The position numbers were made by a program, and so were the translations under genes. Positions 1-5,710 of a stretch of 9,148 nucleotides of DNA are shown piece after piece (the first letter of the stretch is position 1; the number at the start of each line of letters is the position of its first letter). Source of the DNA: Chryseobacterium gleum (lineage in GTDB: Bacteria; Bacteroidota; Bacteroidia; Flavobacteriales_D; Sanyastnellaceae); NCBI GenBank assembly GCA_943330925.2, contig CALQJP020000072.1:1-9148 (forward strand), in the 5' to 3' direction. The notes below the pieces were generated by a model. That model was not told the DNA's origin. It searched no databases and saw only the letters and a list, made by a program, of their open reading frames with translations.

Positions 1-1169
1 CACAAGGTAAGATCCATGTGAAAGAGCAAGCTCACCGCCAGAATAATCGCAGAGCAAACAAATCCGTTGATGAGGCCGACCCGGAGTTCCTTCCATAATT
101 TCTGACCCAAGTTTTCATCGAGCGCACTTTGGTTGGCGAGTGCCTTCACCACAAGTGCAGCCGATTGAACTCCAACGTTGCCTCCCATTGCCGCGATGAG
201 GGGCATGAAGACAGCCATTCCCGGGTTTTCGCTGATATCGAACACACCGATGATGTTTGCGCTGATCATTCCCCCGGCCATTCCAATAAGCAACCAAGGC
301 AAACGTGCACGGGTGAGTGTGCGCACACTGTCGCTGTGCTCTACGTCTTCCGATATACCACTCGCCATTTGGTAGTCTTTGTCGGCTTCTTCTTTAATGA
401 TGTCTACCACATCATCGATGGTAATGCGCCCGAGCAACACATCATGCTCGTTCACAACAGGCAGCACCACCAAGTCATATTTCTCCATCACCTTGGCCAC
501 CTCTTCCAGGGGGGCGCTTACCTGCACGGTCCTTACCTTGGTTTGCTTGTAGAGATCTTTGATGGTAGTGCGTAAGCTCGATAAATTAAAAAGCATGTAC
601 TTCACGCTCAACGTGCCCAGAATCACCTCTTCATCGTCGACCACGTAAATGGTGTAGATGTTATCAAGGTCTTCGGCTTGCTTGCGCATTTCGCGAATGG
701 CTTGCGTAACCGTCCAGTTCTGATTTACACGGATCAATTCAGTTCCCATGATGGCGCCTGCTGTTCCTTCAGCGTAGGTCATCAGGTCGATGATGTCGCT
801 GGCCTGCTCTTCGTCTTCGAGAAGGGCAATTACCTCCTCTTGCTTTTGCTCGGGGAGCTCGGCTATTACGTCGGCAGCATCGTCGGAGTCGATGTTCTCG
901 ATAAGCTCCTCAGCAATTTCGCGACTCGTGAGGCTGGAAAGCAACTTCTCGCGCACGTCCTCATCGAGCTCGAGCATTACATCGGCCGCCTTCTCTTCAT
1001 CGAGCAGGCGGTATACGTAAACGGCTTCGTCGCGTTTGAGTTCATTGAGCAACTCGGCAATGTCGGCCGCGTGCGCATCGATAGTAGCTTGGGCTATTGC
1101 TGTGTCTTTTCCGTCCGCAATCCACTCGCGGAGCTCAGAAAGTAGCTCTTTGGATAGTGAGAATTGCAT
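1..1169 (-). CDS. mgtE: Magnesium transporter MgtE (C-terminus cut by window edge)
   Basis: Mg2+-gated inner-membrane magnesium channel/transporter. The frame opens with ATG at 1169 and stays open for 389 codons to the left edge. Domain order fits the family: an acidic helical MgtE N-domain (about residues 30-130, many Glu/Asp repeats such as LLDEEKAADVMLELDED), a tandem CBS pair (about 135-200 and 205-262, ending GRITIDDVVDIIKEE), then the plug helix and membrane part from about residue 288 (PWLLIGMAGGMISANIIG). The signature stretch MGGNVGVQSAALVVKAL (328-344) is typical of the MgtE membrane domain. Family members are usually about 450 residues, so roughly the last two membrane helices, including the conserved pore Asp region, lie outside the window. 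Acidic residues in the N and CBS domains sense cytosolic Mg2+ in studied homologues. It lies 85 nt downstream of tadA on the same strand, and that gap holds a good promoter of its own. Identification is firm; ion specificity is inferred from the family. Confidence 0.95.
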   Translation of the reverse strand, partial: MQFSLSKELLSELREWIADGKDTAIAQATIDAHAADIAELLNELKRDEAVYVYRLLDEEKAADVMLELDEDVREKLLSSLTSREIAEELIENIDSDDAADVIAELPEQKQEEVIALLEDEEQASDIIDLMTYAEGTAGAIMGTELIRVNQNWTVTQAIREMRKQAEDLDNIYTIYVVDDEEVILGTLSVKYMLFNLSSLRTTIKDLYKQTKVRTVQVSAPLEEVAKVMEKYDLVVLPVVNEHDVLLGRITIDDVVDIIKEEADKDYQMASGISEDVEHSDSVRTLTRARLPWLLIGMAGGMISANIIGVFDISENPGMAVFMPLIAAMGGNVGVQSAALVVKALANQSALDENLGQKLWKELRVGLINGFVCSAIILAVSLLFHMDLTL

Positions 1170-1211
1170 AATCGAGGGTTCATTGAGGGACGGTACTTGT
1201 TTTTAGCGGCG

Positions 1212-1242
1212 CGAAGGTAATTCATTCAAGATGAAAACCAAA
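1212..1242 (-). promoter_or_regulatory. Bacteroidota-type promoter of mgtE
   Basis: On the minus strand a TTTG box (1242-1239) is followed after exactly 19 nt by TACCTTCG (1219-1212). This differs at one base from the Bacteroidota -7 consensus TAnnTTTG, and the spacing is in the usual range. Transcription would start near 1205, giving a leader of about 36 nt before the mgtE ATG at 1169. No hairpin-rich Mg2+ riboswitch fits in so short a leader. The call rests on consensus match and position only. Confidence 0.55.
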
Positions 1243-1254
1243 GGCAAATGTTTG

Positions 1255-1725
1255 TCAGTCGCGCTTGTCTCGAAAGAAGTTAGTCAGCAGTCCGGCGCAT
1301 TCATCGGCCAGCACACCACCCACTACTTCACAACGGGGATGAACGATGCTCTGACCATTGTCGGCATGGCTACCAAACTTGCTGAATCCACGCTTCTCAT
1401 CGTATGCTCCAAACACAATGCGCCCGATGCGCGTGTTGTAGGCCCCACCTGCGCACATCACGCAGGGTTCGAGCGTTACATACAATGTGCAATCGTGCAG
1501 CGACTTTCCATTTAGAAACTCCGAAGCCGATGTGTACGCTTGCATTTCTGCGTGCGCAGTAAAGTCGTGCAAACGCTCGGTGAGGTTATAGCCTCGGGCT
1601 ATCACCTGGCCCTTGCACACAATGACGCAGCCGATGGGTACTTCGTCGGCATCATAGGCGTTCATGGCTTCTCGCATCGCCATGCGCATATACTTCTCAT
1701 CGATTTCGGGGGTAACTTCTTCCAA
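1255..1725 (-). CDS. tadA: tRNA(adenosine(34)) deaminase TadA
   Basis: Zinc-dependent deaminase that converts A34 to inosine in the anticodon of tRNA-Arg, in the cytoplasm. The two zinc/catalytic motifs are present: TAHAEM (His58 ligand, Glu60 proton shuttle in the numbering used here) and PCVMCAGG (Cys88 and Cys91 ligands), followed by RIGRIVFGAYDEKRGF, which is typical of bacterial TadA rather than cytidine deaminase. The start is uncertain. There is no ATG before the conserved YMRMAMREA helix. A TTG at 1725 gives 156 residues and puts the ligands at 58/60/88/91, almost exactly the E. coli TadA positions (57/59/87/90), so I chose it. Alternatives are ATG at 1689 (144 aa, would clip the first helix) and TTG at 1785 (176 aa, overlapping the divergent glycosyltransferase start by 6 nt). 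A guanine deaminase-like role is possible for relatives, but the motifs favour TadA. Confidence 0.9.
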   Translation of the reverse strand: MEEVTPEIDEKYMRMAMREAMNAYDADEVPIGCVIVCKGQVIARGYNLTERLHDFTAHAEMQAYTSASEFLNGKSLHDCTLYVTLEPCVMCAGGAYNTRIGRIVFGAYDEKRGFSKFGSHADNGQSIVHPRCEVVGGVLADECAGLLTNFFRDKRD

Positions 1726-1779
1726 GGCTGCGTTATTTGGGGAGCAAGATACGTGTACTTTGCGCCGCGGATTTACGCC

Positions 1780-2787
1780 ATGCAAGCAGGTTCATCACAT
1801 CGTATTCTCCTGGCCCCGCTCGACTGGGGGCTTGGTCATGCCACGCGGTGTGCACCGCTCATTGACCGTTGGCTGGCAGCCGGGCACGAAGTGGTACTTG
1901 CGTCGAACGGCAGAAGCGCAGCCTGGCTCAAGGCGCGGTATCCGCAGCTGGAGTTGCTCACCGACATCCCCGACTATTCCGTTACGTATCCAACACACGG
2001 CCCGATTACTCCTCATCTGGTAAAGCAACTGTTGAGATTGCGCAGGGTTGTGCGTGCCGAACATCGGTGGTTGGAACGCATCGTTGAAGAGAAGAACATC
2101 CATCAAGTATGTAGCGACAATCGGTATGGGCTTTATCACGACCGTGTGCCTTGTACACTCATTACTCACCAATTGTACCTTCGAGTGCCAGGGCCGTTTC
2201 GATGGTTTGTAGGGAAATGGCTGAATACCTATCTCAAGCGATTCAGAGCACTTTGGGTGCCCGATTATCAAAGCGAAACGAACCTGAGCGGATTGCTCTC
2301 GCACGGAGGGATGTGGGACAAGAAGGCCTTATTCATCGGTCCACTATCCCGTTTTCATGCAACCAGCAATACCGACGAAAAACCGTATCGCGTAGTGGCC
2401 ATCGTTTCAGGACCGGAGCCCACGCGCACTCGTTTTGAAAATCAGCTTCGAAACGTGTTACCTCAACTTGAATGTCCAGCCCTTTTGGTGCTCGGAAAGC
2501 CTGAAGAGCCCATTCAGGAGAAAAACGGAATGGTTCACATTGTAAACGACCTCCCCGACTCTGAGCTGGCTGCTGCCCTCAAGGGCGCAGAGCTCGTTGT
2601 GTGCCGGTCGGGGTATAGCACACTCATGGATTTGCACAACCTTGAAGTGCAAGCGTTGCTGGTGCCTACACCCGGCCAATCGGAGCAAGAATACCTGGCC
2701 CGTCATCATTCGAAGCAAGGCACGCATCGACGGATGGATCAGCACAAGCTGAACCTGACGACTCTCAAGGCAGCGCTCAAGCAATAG
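1780..2787 (+). CDS. GT28/MurG-like glycosyltransferase family protein
   Basis: Protein of 335 residues with a GT-B fold pattern like MurG and family 28 glycosyltransferases. The N-terminal half has the nucleotide-sugar transferase opening ILLAPLDWGLGHATRCAPL (residues 9-27), with the Gly-rich GLGHATR loop. The C-terminal half has a donor-binding block RSGYSTLMDL (276-285) followed by LLVPTPGQSEQEYLA (293-307), the counterpart of the MurG C-terminal donor-site loop. Proteins of this type with the same opening and a SDNRYGLY motif (112-119) are common in Bacteroidota and usually annotated only as glycosyltransferase; donor and acceptor are unknown. No signal peptide or membrane span is visible, so it is probably cytoplasmic or membrane-peripheral. 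The frame stays open upstream to 1540, but that part lies antisense to tadA; the ATG at 1780 gives the conserved start. A weak promoter candidate (TTTG 1736-1739, TACTTTG 1756-1762) sits just upstream. The dehydrogenase follows after 23 nt. Confidence 0.85.
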   Translation: MQAGSSHRILLAPLDWGLGHATRCAPLIDRWLAAGHEVVLASNGRSAAWLKARYPQLELLTDIPDYSVTYPTHGPITPHLVKQLLRLRRVVRAEHRWLERIVEEKNIHQVCSDNRYGLYHDRVPCTLITHQLYLRVPGPFRWFVGKWLNTYLKRFRALWVPDYQSETNLSGLLSHGGMWDKKALFIGPLSRFHATSNTDEKPYRVVAIVSGPEPTRTRFENQLRNVLPQLECPALLVLGKPEEPIQEKNGMVHIVNDLPDSELAAALKGAELVVCRSGYSTLMDLHNLEVQALLVPTPGQSEQEYLARHHSKQGTHRRMDQHKLNLTTLKAALKQ

Positions 2788-2797
2788 CGTATACGCC

Positions 2798-2805
2798 TAC
2801 TTTTG
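2798..2805 (+). promoter_or_regulatory. Perfect TAnnTTTG -7 box directly before the dehydrogenase start
   Basis: TACTTTTG matches the Bacteroidota -7 consensus TAnnTTTG at every fixed base and lies in the 23-nt gap between the glycosyltransferase stop and the dehydrogenase ATG. I see no TTTG box at the expected distance upstream. If it is used, transcription would start at or next to the ATG at 2811, giving a leaderless or near-leaderless message. A chance match in so short a gap cannot be excluded. Confidence 0.35.
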
Positions 2806-2810
2806 CGCTT

Positions 2811-3746
2811 ATGGCGAAGGTATTATTCATTGAAAGTGTTCACGAAGTATTGCACCGGCGGCTTGAAGCAGCCGGCTATGCATGCGATTGTCGGTATGAA
2901 GCCACACGCGAAGAGTTGTTGGCTATGGCGCACGAATACGCCGGTGTGGTGGTGCGATCTCGCATTAAGATTGACAATGCGTTTATTGACGCAGCCGCTA
3001 ACCTTCGCTTCATAGCACGTAGCGGCAGCGGATTGGAAAACATCGACGTGGCCTATGCGGATAGCAAAGGCATTGCTGTTTACAATTCGCCTGAAGGCAA
3101 CCGCGATGCGGTGGGCGAACATGCCTTGGGTATGTTGCTCATGTTGCTGAACAACCTGCGACAGGCCGATGCCGATGTGCGCGCCGGGCGCTGGCCACGC
3201 GAAGAGAACCGTGGTTATGAGATAGCCGGCAAGACCGTTGGTATTATCGGATATGGATTGATGGGAAGTTCGTTTGCCCAGAAGCTTTCGGGCTTTGGCG
3301 CGAGAGTGATTGCCCACGACAAGTATAAGAGTCAGTTTAGTGACCAATGGGCTGTTCCTGTTTCCTTGGAAGAGCTTAAAGCGGAGGCCGACATTGTCAG
3401 CTTGCACTTGCCGCTCAACGACGAAACGCATTACTATGCCGATGCACAATTCTTTGCATCGTTCGCCAAACCGTTCTACTTCATCAACACCGCCCGAGGC
3501 AAGAACACCGACACTGCTGCGCTGGTTGATGCACTGAAGAATGGCCGGGTGCGCGGAGCCTGTCTCGACGTTATCGAATACGAAAAAGCTTCACTCGAAG
3601 GCTTGGAAAAAGACCCGTCGCTCACAGCGATGCGCGACCTCATAACCATGTCGAACGTGGTGCTCTCGCCTCACATAGCAGGCTGGACCCATGAGTCGTA
3701 TGAGAAGTTGAGTAGTGTGTTGGCGGAGAAGATTCTGGGGGTGTAG
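2811..3746 (+). CDS. D-isomer 2-hydroxyacid dehydrogenase, phosphoglycerate dehydrogenase-like
   Basis: NAD-dependent cytoplasmic oxidoreductase of 311 residues. The split substrate-binding domain is formed by residues about 1-100 and 285-311, with RSGSGLENIDVAYA (70-83) in the usual substrate/catalytic region. The Rossmann domain carries GIIGYGLMG (144-152; the GxGxxG loop is 147-152) and Asp170 at the end of the next strand, which favours NAD over NADP. The catalytic set is visible: Arg229 in INTARGKN, Glu258 (29 residues later, the spacing seen in E. coli SerA) and His288 in SPHIAGWTHES. There is no C-terminal ACT domain, so this is the short type without serine feedback control. Phosphoglycerate (serine pathway) is a plausible substrate, but no serC or serB is adjacent, and other D-2-hydroxyacids or a different acid are possible; I therefore give no gene symbol. 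The stop TAG is the first triplet of the TAGGATTG repeat that begins the next intergenic mosaic. Confidence 0.87.
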   Translation: MAKVLFIESVHEVLHRRLEAAGYACDCRYEATREELLAMAHEYAGVVVRSRIKIDNAFIDAAANLRFIARSGSGLENIDVAYADSKGIAVYNSPEGNRDAVGEHALGMLLMLLNNLRQADADVRAGRWPREENRGYEIAGKTVGIIGYGLMGSSFAQKLSGFGARVIAHDKYKSQFSDQWAVPVSLEELKAEADIVSLHLPLNDETHYYADAQFFASFAKPFYFINTARGKNTDTAALVDALKNGRVRGACLDVIEYEKASLEGLEKDPSLTAMRDLITMSNVVLSPHIAGWTHESYEKLSSVLAEKILGV

Positions 3747-3831
3747 GATTGTAGGATTATAGGGGGCGACACCCACTCGTTCTCATTGTGTTTCTGTTAC
3801 TGCTTCTTTCGGACTGCGAAGTATGATGAGT

Positions 3832-3863
3832 AGTGAAATAGTGAAGTGGTGAAATAGTGAAGT
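3832..3863. repeat. Octamer tandem array, 4 x 8 bp
   Basis: Units AGTGAAAT, AGTGAAGT, GGTGAAAT, AGTGAAGT follow without gap; read as a 16-bp unit, the two copies differ at one base. The consensus (GTGAA plus three variable positions) is shared with the octamer array at 5539-5578 in the other photolyase-flanking gap. Confidence 0.8.
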
Positions 3864-3872
3864 GGGGACGCC

Positions 3873-3900
3873 AACCTTCAACTTGCAACCTTCAACCTTC
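3873..3900. repeat. Heptamer tandem array, 4 x 7 bp (AACCTTC)
   Basis: Units AACCTTC, AACTTGC, AACCTTC, AACCTTC are contiguous and are preceded by GGGGACGCC. The same junction, GGGGGCGCC followed by AACTTTC and AACCTTC, occurs at 5479-5501. Confidence 0.8.
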
Positions 3901-3962
3901 CATTATTTATACCTCGGTAATCCTAATGTGTTTAATTCGCTCTACCCTTTCTTCGCTGCACA

Positions 3963-5471
3963 ATGCCTCAAGCAAAGCACCCTATCAACCTCGTCTGGAT
4001 GAAGCGCGACCTGCGCACGCAGGATCATGAGCCGCTCATGCTGGCCGAGAAGTCGGGTGTGCCCTATTTCATTGTCTATTGCTTCGAGCCGTCGTTGATT
4101 GCACACCCCGATACCAGCACGCGTCACCTTCAGTTTCAATATCAGAGCCTGTTGCAGGTCAACGAGAAATTGAAAGCGTCTAACCGTTGCGTGCACGTAT
4201 CCTATGGTGAAGCGGTGGATGTGTTCTCCGGCATAGCCGAACATTTCGACATCCTCAACATCTTCAGCTACCGCGAAAGCGGCGTACGCCTTACCTGGTT
4301 GCGCGACAAGGCCGTGCAACGGTGGTGCGATGAGCGAGCCATTCGCTGGAATGAATGTAAGCGCGACGGCATTCAACGCGGCATCAAAAACCGCGAGGGG
4401 TGGGACAAACAATGGTTTGGATTCATGCACGCCCCCATCATCCGCAATACGTTCAGTCGGCAGGAACTTGTAATGCCGGATTACCCCTTTGCCCTACCCG
4501 ACGAATTAAAAAGAACCTGGGCAGACTATCCACGCGAATTCCAACCCGCAGGTGAAGACATAGCCCTTCGCTACCTGAGTAGCTTCATGGAAGAACGCGG
4601 GGTGAACTATAATAAACACATCTCCAAACCTGCAGAGAGCAGAATCAGCTGTGGCCGCCTGTCGCCCTATCTCGCATGGGGCAACGTGAGCGTGCGTCAG
4701 GTTTACCAATATACCTTGGAGCATCCCCGCGCTGCGGAGGGTAAGCGTTGGGTCGATGGCTTTCTTACGCGTGTCAAGTGGCGCGATCACTTCATCCAGA
4801 AGTTCGAAGTAGAATGTGATTACGAAACGCGTTGCGTAAATGCCGGCTATGAGTCGCTGGTAAAAGCGCACAACTCCGCGCTTATCGAAGCCTGGGAAAA
4901 CGGACTGACGGGTTTTCCGCTTGTGGATGCCTGCATGCGTTGCCTGCACACCACCGGTTGGATCAACTTCCGCATGCGGGCGATGTTGGTGAGTTTCTTC
5001 TGCCATCACTTGTATCAAGATTGGCGTTCAGGAACCTATCATCTGGCCCGACTTTTCCTCGACTACGAGCCCGGCATACACTATCCGCAATTCCAGATGC
5101 AGGCAGGCACCACGGGCGTCAACACCGTGCGTATGTACAACCCTGTGAAGCAAAGCCACGACCACGATGCGGAAGGCGCATTCATCAAGGCGTGGGTGCC
5201 CGAACTACGCGCTGTGCCTGCCGAACACATTCACGAACCCCATCTTATGACGGCCGAAGAGCAAGTTCACTGCGGCGTGCACATCAGCACCGACTACCCT
5301 GCCCCGATCATTGCCCTTGAATCGGCCGCTCGCCACGCTCGCGAAGCCATCTGGGGCCATCGCAAAAAAGACGACGTGAAGGCCGAGGGCAAGCGCATCG
5401 TGGCGACGCATGCTCGCAAAAAATCGGTGGTGAAGAAGAAAAAGGGAGGTGAGCAGTTGAGTTTGTTGTAG
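3963..5471 (+). CDS. Photolyase/cryptochrome family flavoprotein, divergent
   Basis: Protein of 502 residues of the FAD-dependent photolyase/cryptochrome family, which repairs UV photoproducts with blue light or acts as a light sensor. The antenna-type alpha/beta domain opens with NLVWMKRDLRTQDHEPL (9-25). The FAD-binding helical domain includes SPYLAWGNVSVRQVY (234-248), KWRDHF (272-277), GLTGFPLVDACMRCLHTTGW (314-333), and RMYNP to AFIKAWVPELR (390-416). It lacks the family-typical Asn-Gly-Trp-Gln-Trp flavin segment. In an ungapped match to E. coli PhrB recalled from memory, Asp372 and Asp374 become Asp367 and Glu369, Asn378 becomes His373, and the electron-transfer residues Trp382/Trp306 become Phe377/Lys301, while Trp359 is kept as Trp354. 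The CPD-contact Glu274 matches Arg270 and Trp277 matches Trp273. It is therefore not a canonical class I CPD photolyase; repair of 6-4 lesions or signalling are open options. No iron-sulfur cysteine set is evident. A lysine-rich tail (about 467-496) may bind nucleic acid. ATG 3963 is the only good start. Its TAG stop begins the second repeat mosaic. Confidence 0.9.
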   Translation: MPQAKHPINLVWMKRDLRTQDHEPLMLAEKSGVPYFIVYCFEPSLIAHPDTSTRHLQFQYQSLLQVNEKLKASNRCVHVSYGEAVDVFSGIAEHFDILNIFSYRESGVRLTWLRDKAVQRWCDERAIRWNECKRDGIQRGIKNREGWDKQWFGFMHAPIIRNTFSRQELVMPDYPFALPDELKRTWADYPREFQPAGEDIALRYLSSFMEERGVNYNKHISKPAESRISCGRLSPYLAWGNVSVRQVYQYTLEHPRAAEGKRWVDGFLTRVKWRDHFIQKFEVECDYETRCVNAGYESLVKAHNSALIEAWENGLTGFPLVDACMRCLHTTGWINFRMRAMLVSFFCHHLYQDWRSGTYHLARLFLDYEPGIHYPQFQMQAGTTGVNTVRMYNPVKQSHDHDAEGAFIKAWVPELRAVPAEHIHEPHLMTAEEQVHCGVHISTDYPAPIIALESAARHAREAIWGHRKKDDVKAEGKRIVATHARKKSVVKKKKGGEQLSLL

Positions 5472-5472
5472 G

Positions 5473-5511
5473 ATTGAAGGGGGCGCCAACTTTCAACCTT
5501 CAATTTTATTT
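5473..5511 (+). terminator. Possible rho-independent terminator after the photolyase
   Basis: A perfect 8-bp inverted repeat, ATTGAAGG (5473-5480) and CCTTCAAT (5497-5504), with a 16-nt loop, is followed at once by TTTTATTT. It begins two bases after the photolyase stop codon, the right place for a terminator. The stem is AT-rich and the loop long, so strength is doubtful. The structure is made from the repeat modules themselves (the GGATTG end and an AACCTTC heptamer). Confidence 0.4.
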
Positions 5512-5538
5512 AACCGCAGGCCGCAGAGATTGTTCTGT

Positions 5539-5578
5539 GTGAAAGAGTGAAAGAGTGAAAGAGTGAAGGAGTGAAAGA
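5539..5578. repeat. Octamer tandem array, 5 x 8 bp (GTGAAAGA)
   Basis: Five contiguous units: GTGAAAGA three times, GTGAAGGA, then GTGAAAGA. The unit length and GTGAA core match the array at 3832-3863. It is non-coding and lies between the photolyase and the first amylase. Confidence 0.85.
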
Positions 5579-5591
5579 GACGACACCATCC

Positions 5592-5619
5592 CATTCTCCA
5601 TTCTCCATTACCCATTCCC
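5592..5619. repeat. Heptamer tandem array, 4 x 7 bp (CATTCTC)
   Basis: Units CATTCTC, CATTCTC, CATTACC, CATTCCC are contiguous on a pyrimidine-rich strand. This module has no clear counterpart in the other gap beyond a single CCTTCCATT at the end of the 3873-3900 array. Confidence 0.75.
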
Positions 5620-5630
5620 CAGATTTCTCC

Positions 5631-5654
5631 TATTATCCTACTATCCTAGCATCC
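5631..5654. repeat. Octamer tandem array, 3 x 8 bp (TAYTATCC)
   Basis: Units TATTATCC, TACTATCC, TAGCATCC are contiguous. Read on the minus strand they are GGATAGTA-like, that is, the same family as the GTAGGATT pair at 3743-3758 but inverted, and they close mosaic 2 opposite its opening TAGGATTG. Confidence 0.7.
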
Positions 5655-5682
5655 ACGACGCCGAAAGTGTACTTCCAACACT

Positions 5683-5690
5683 TAGATTTG
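5683..5690 (+). promoter_or_regulatory. -7 box (TAnnTTTG) upstream of the GH13 lipoprotein operon
   Basis: TAGATTTG matches the Bacteroidota -7 consensus at all fixed positions and lies 20 nt before the amylase ATG at 5711. No good TTTG box is seen 17-23 nt upstream, so the element may be weak or depend on an activator. The expected transcript start is near 5697, giving a leader of about 14 nt. It sits just downstream of the repeat mosaic. Confidence 0.45.
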
Positions 5691-5710
5691 CCCTCAACTA
5701 TTTGACACCC

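Larger units (their letters stand above)
3744..3925. repeat. Intergenic repeat mosaic 1 (about 182 bp) with inverted ends
   Basis: Non-coding stretch after the dehydrogenase built from short modules. It starts TAGGATTG then TAGGATTA (an 8-bp unit twice, 3743-3758 as GTAGGATT). Next come a G-rich AGGGGGCGACACCC block, an octamer array (3832-3863), GGGGACGCC and a heptamer array (3873-3900). It ends with TAATCCTA (3918-3925), the exact inverse complement of TAGGATTA at 3752-3759. The opening TAG is the stop codon of the upstream gene. The same modules recur, in another order, in the gap after the photolyase. No open frame or transposase is associated. It could be a small non-autonomous element or a hotspot of slippage-grown repeats. 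Confidence 0.6.
5469..5654. repeat. Intergenic repeat mosaic 2 (about 180 bp) with inverted ends
   Basis: Stretch after the photolyase with the same construction as the gap before it. It opens with TAGGATTG (5469-5476, TAG being the photolyase stop), then AGGGGGCGCC and two heptamers AACTTTC/AACCTTC, an ACCGCAGGCCGCAGAGA block (5512-5528), an octamer array (5539-5578), GACGACACC, a CATTCTC heptamer array (5592-5619), and an octamer run TATTATCC/TACTATCC/TAGCATCC (5631-5654). That last run is an imperfect inverse of the GTAGGATT units that open mosaic 1: over 19 bp, 5630-5648 differs at 2 positions from the inverse complement of part of 3743-3761. From the opening TAG to the closing TATCCTA at 5648 is 180 bp, against 182 bp in mosaic 1. 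No coding frame is visible. Confidence 0.6.

Noticed and set aside
129..1145. Several plus-strand open frames (129-575, 678-1145, 790-1020) opposite mgtE
   Set aside because: They are antisense shadows of a well-conserved mgtE frame; translations are His/Ser-rich without recognisable motifs.
1170..1254. Mg2+ riboswitch (M-box or similar) before mgtE
   Set aside because: The predicted leader is only about 36 nt, too short for an M-box fold, and no stem series is visible.
1736..1762. Promoter for the glycosyltransferase (TTTG, 16 nt, TACTTTG)
   Set aside because: The -7 box has one base too few between TA and TTTG and the spacing is short; kept only as a remark in the gene entry.
1540..1779. 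Long in-frame extension of the glycosyltransferase reading frame upstream of 1780
   Set aside because: It runs antisense through tadA, has no resemblance to any domain, and the conserved glycosyltransferase N-terminus begins just after the ATG at 1780.
3739..3774. Inverted repeat GGGTGT ... ACACCC after the dehydrogenase, considered as a terminator
   Set aside because: Only 6 bp with a 24-nt loop, overlaps the last codons and has no T run afterwards.
3832..5654. Short regularly spaced repeats considered as a CRISPR array
   Set aside because: Units are 7-8 bp and contiguous, without 25-40 bp repeats, unique spacers or cas genes.
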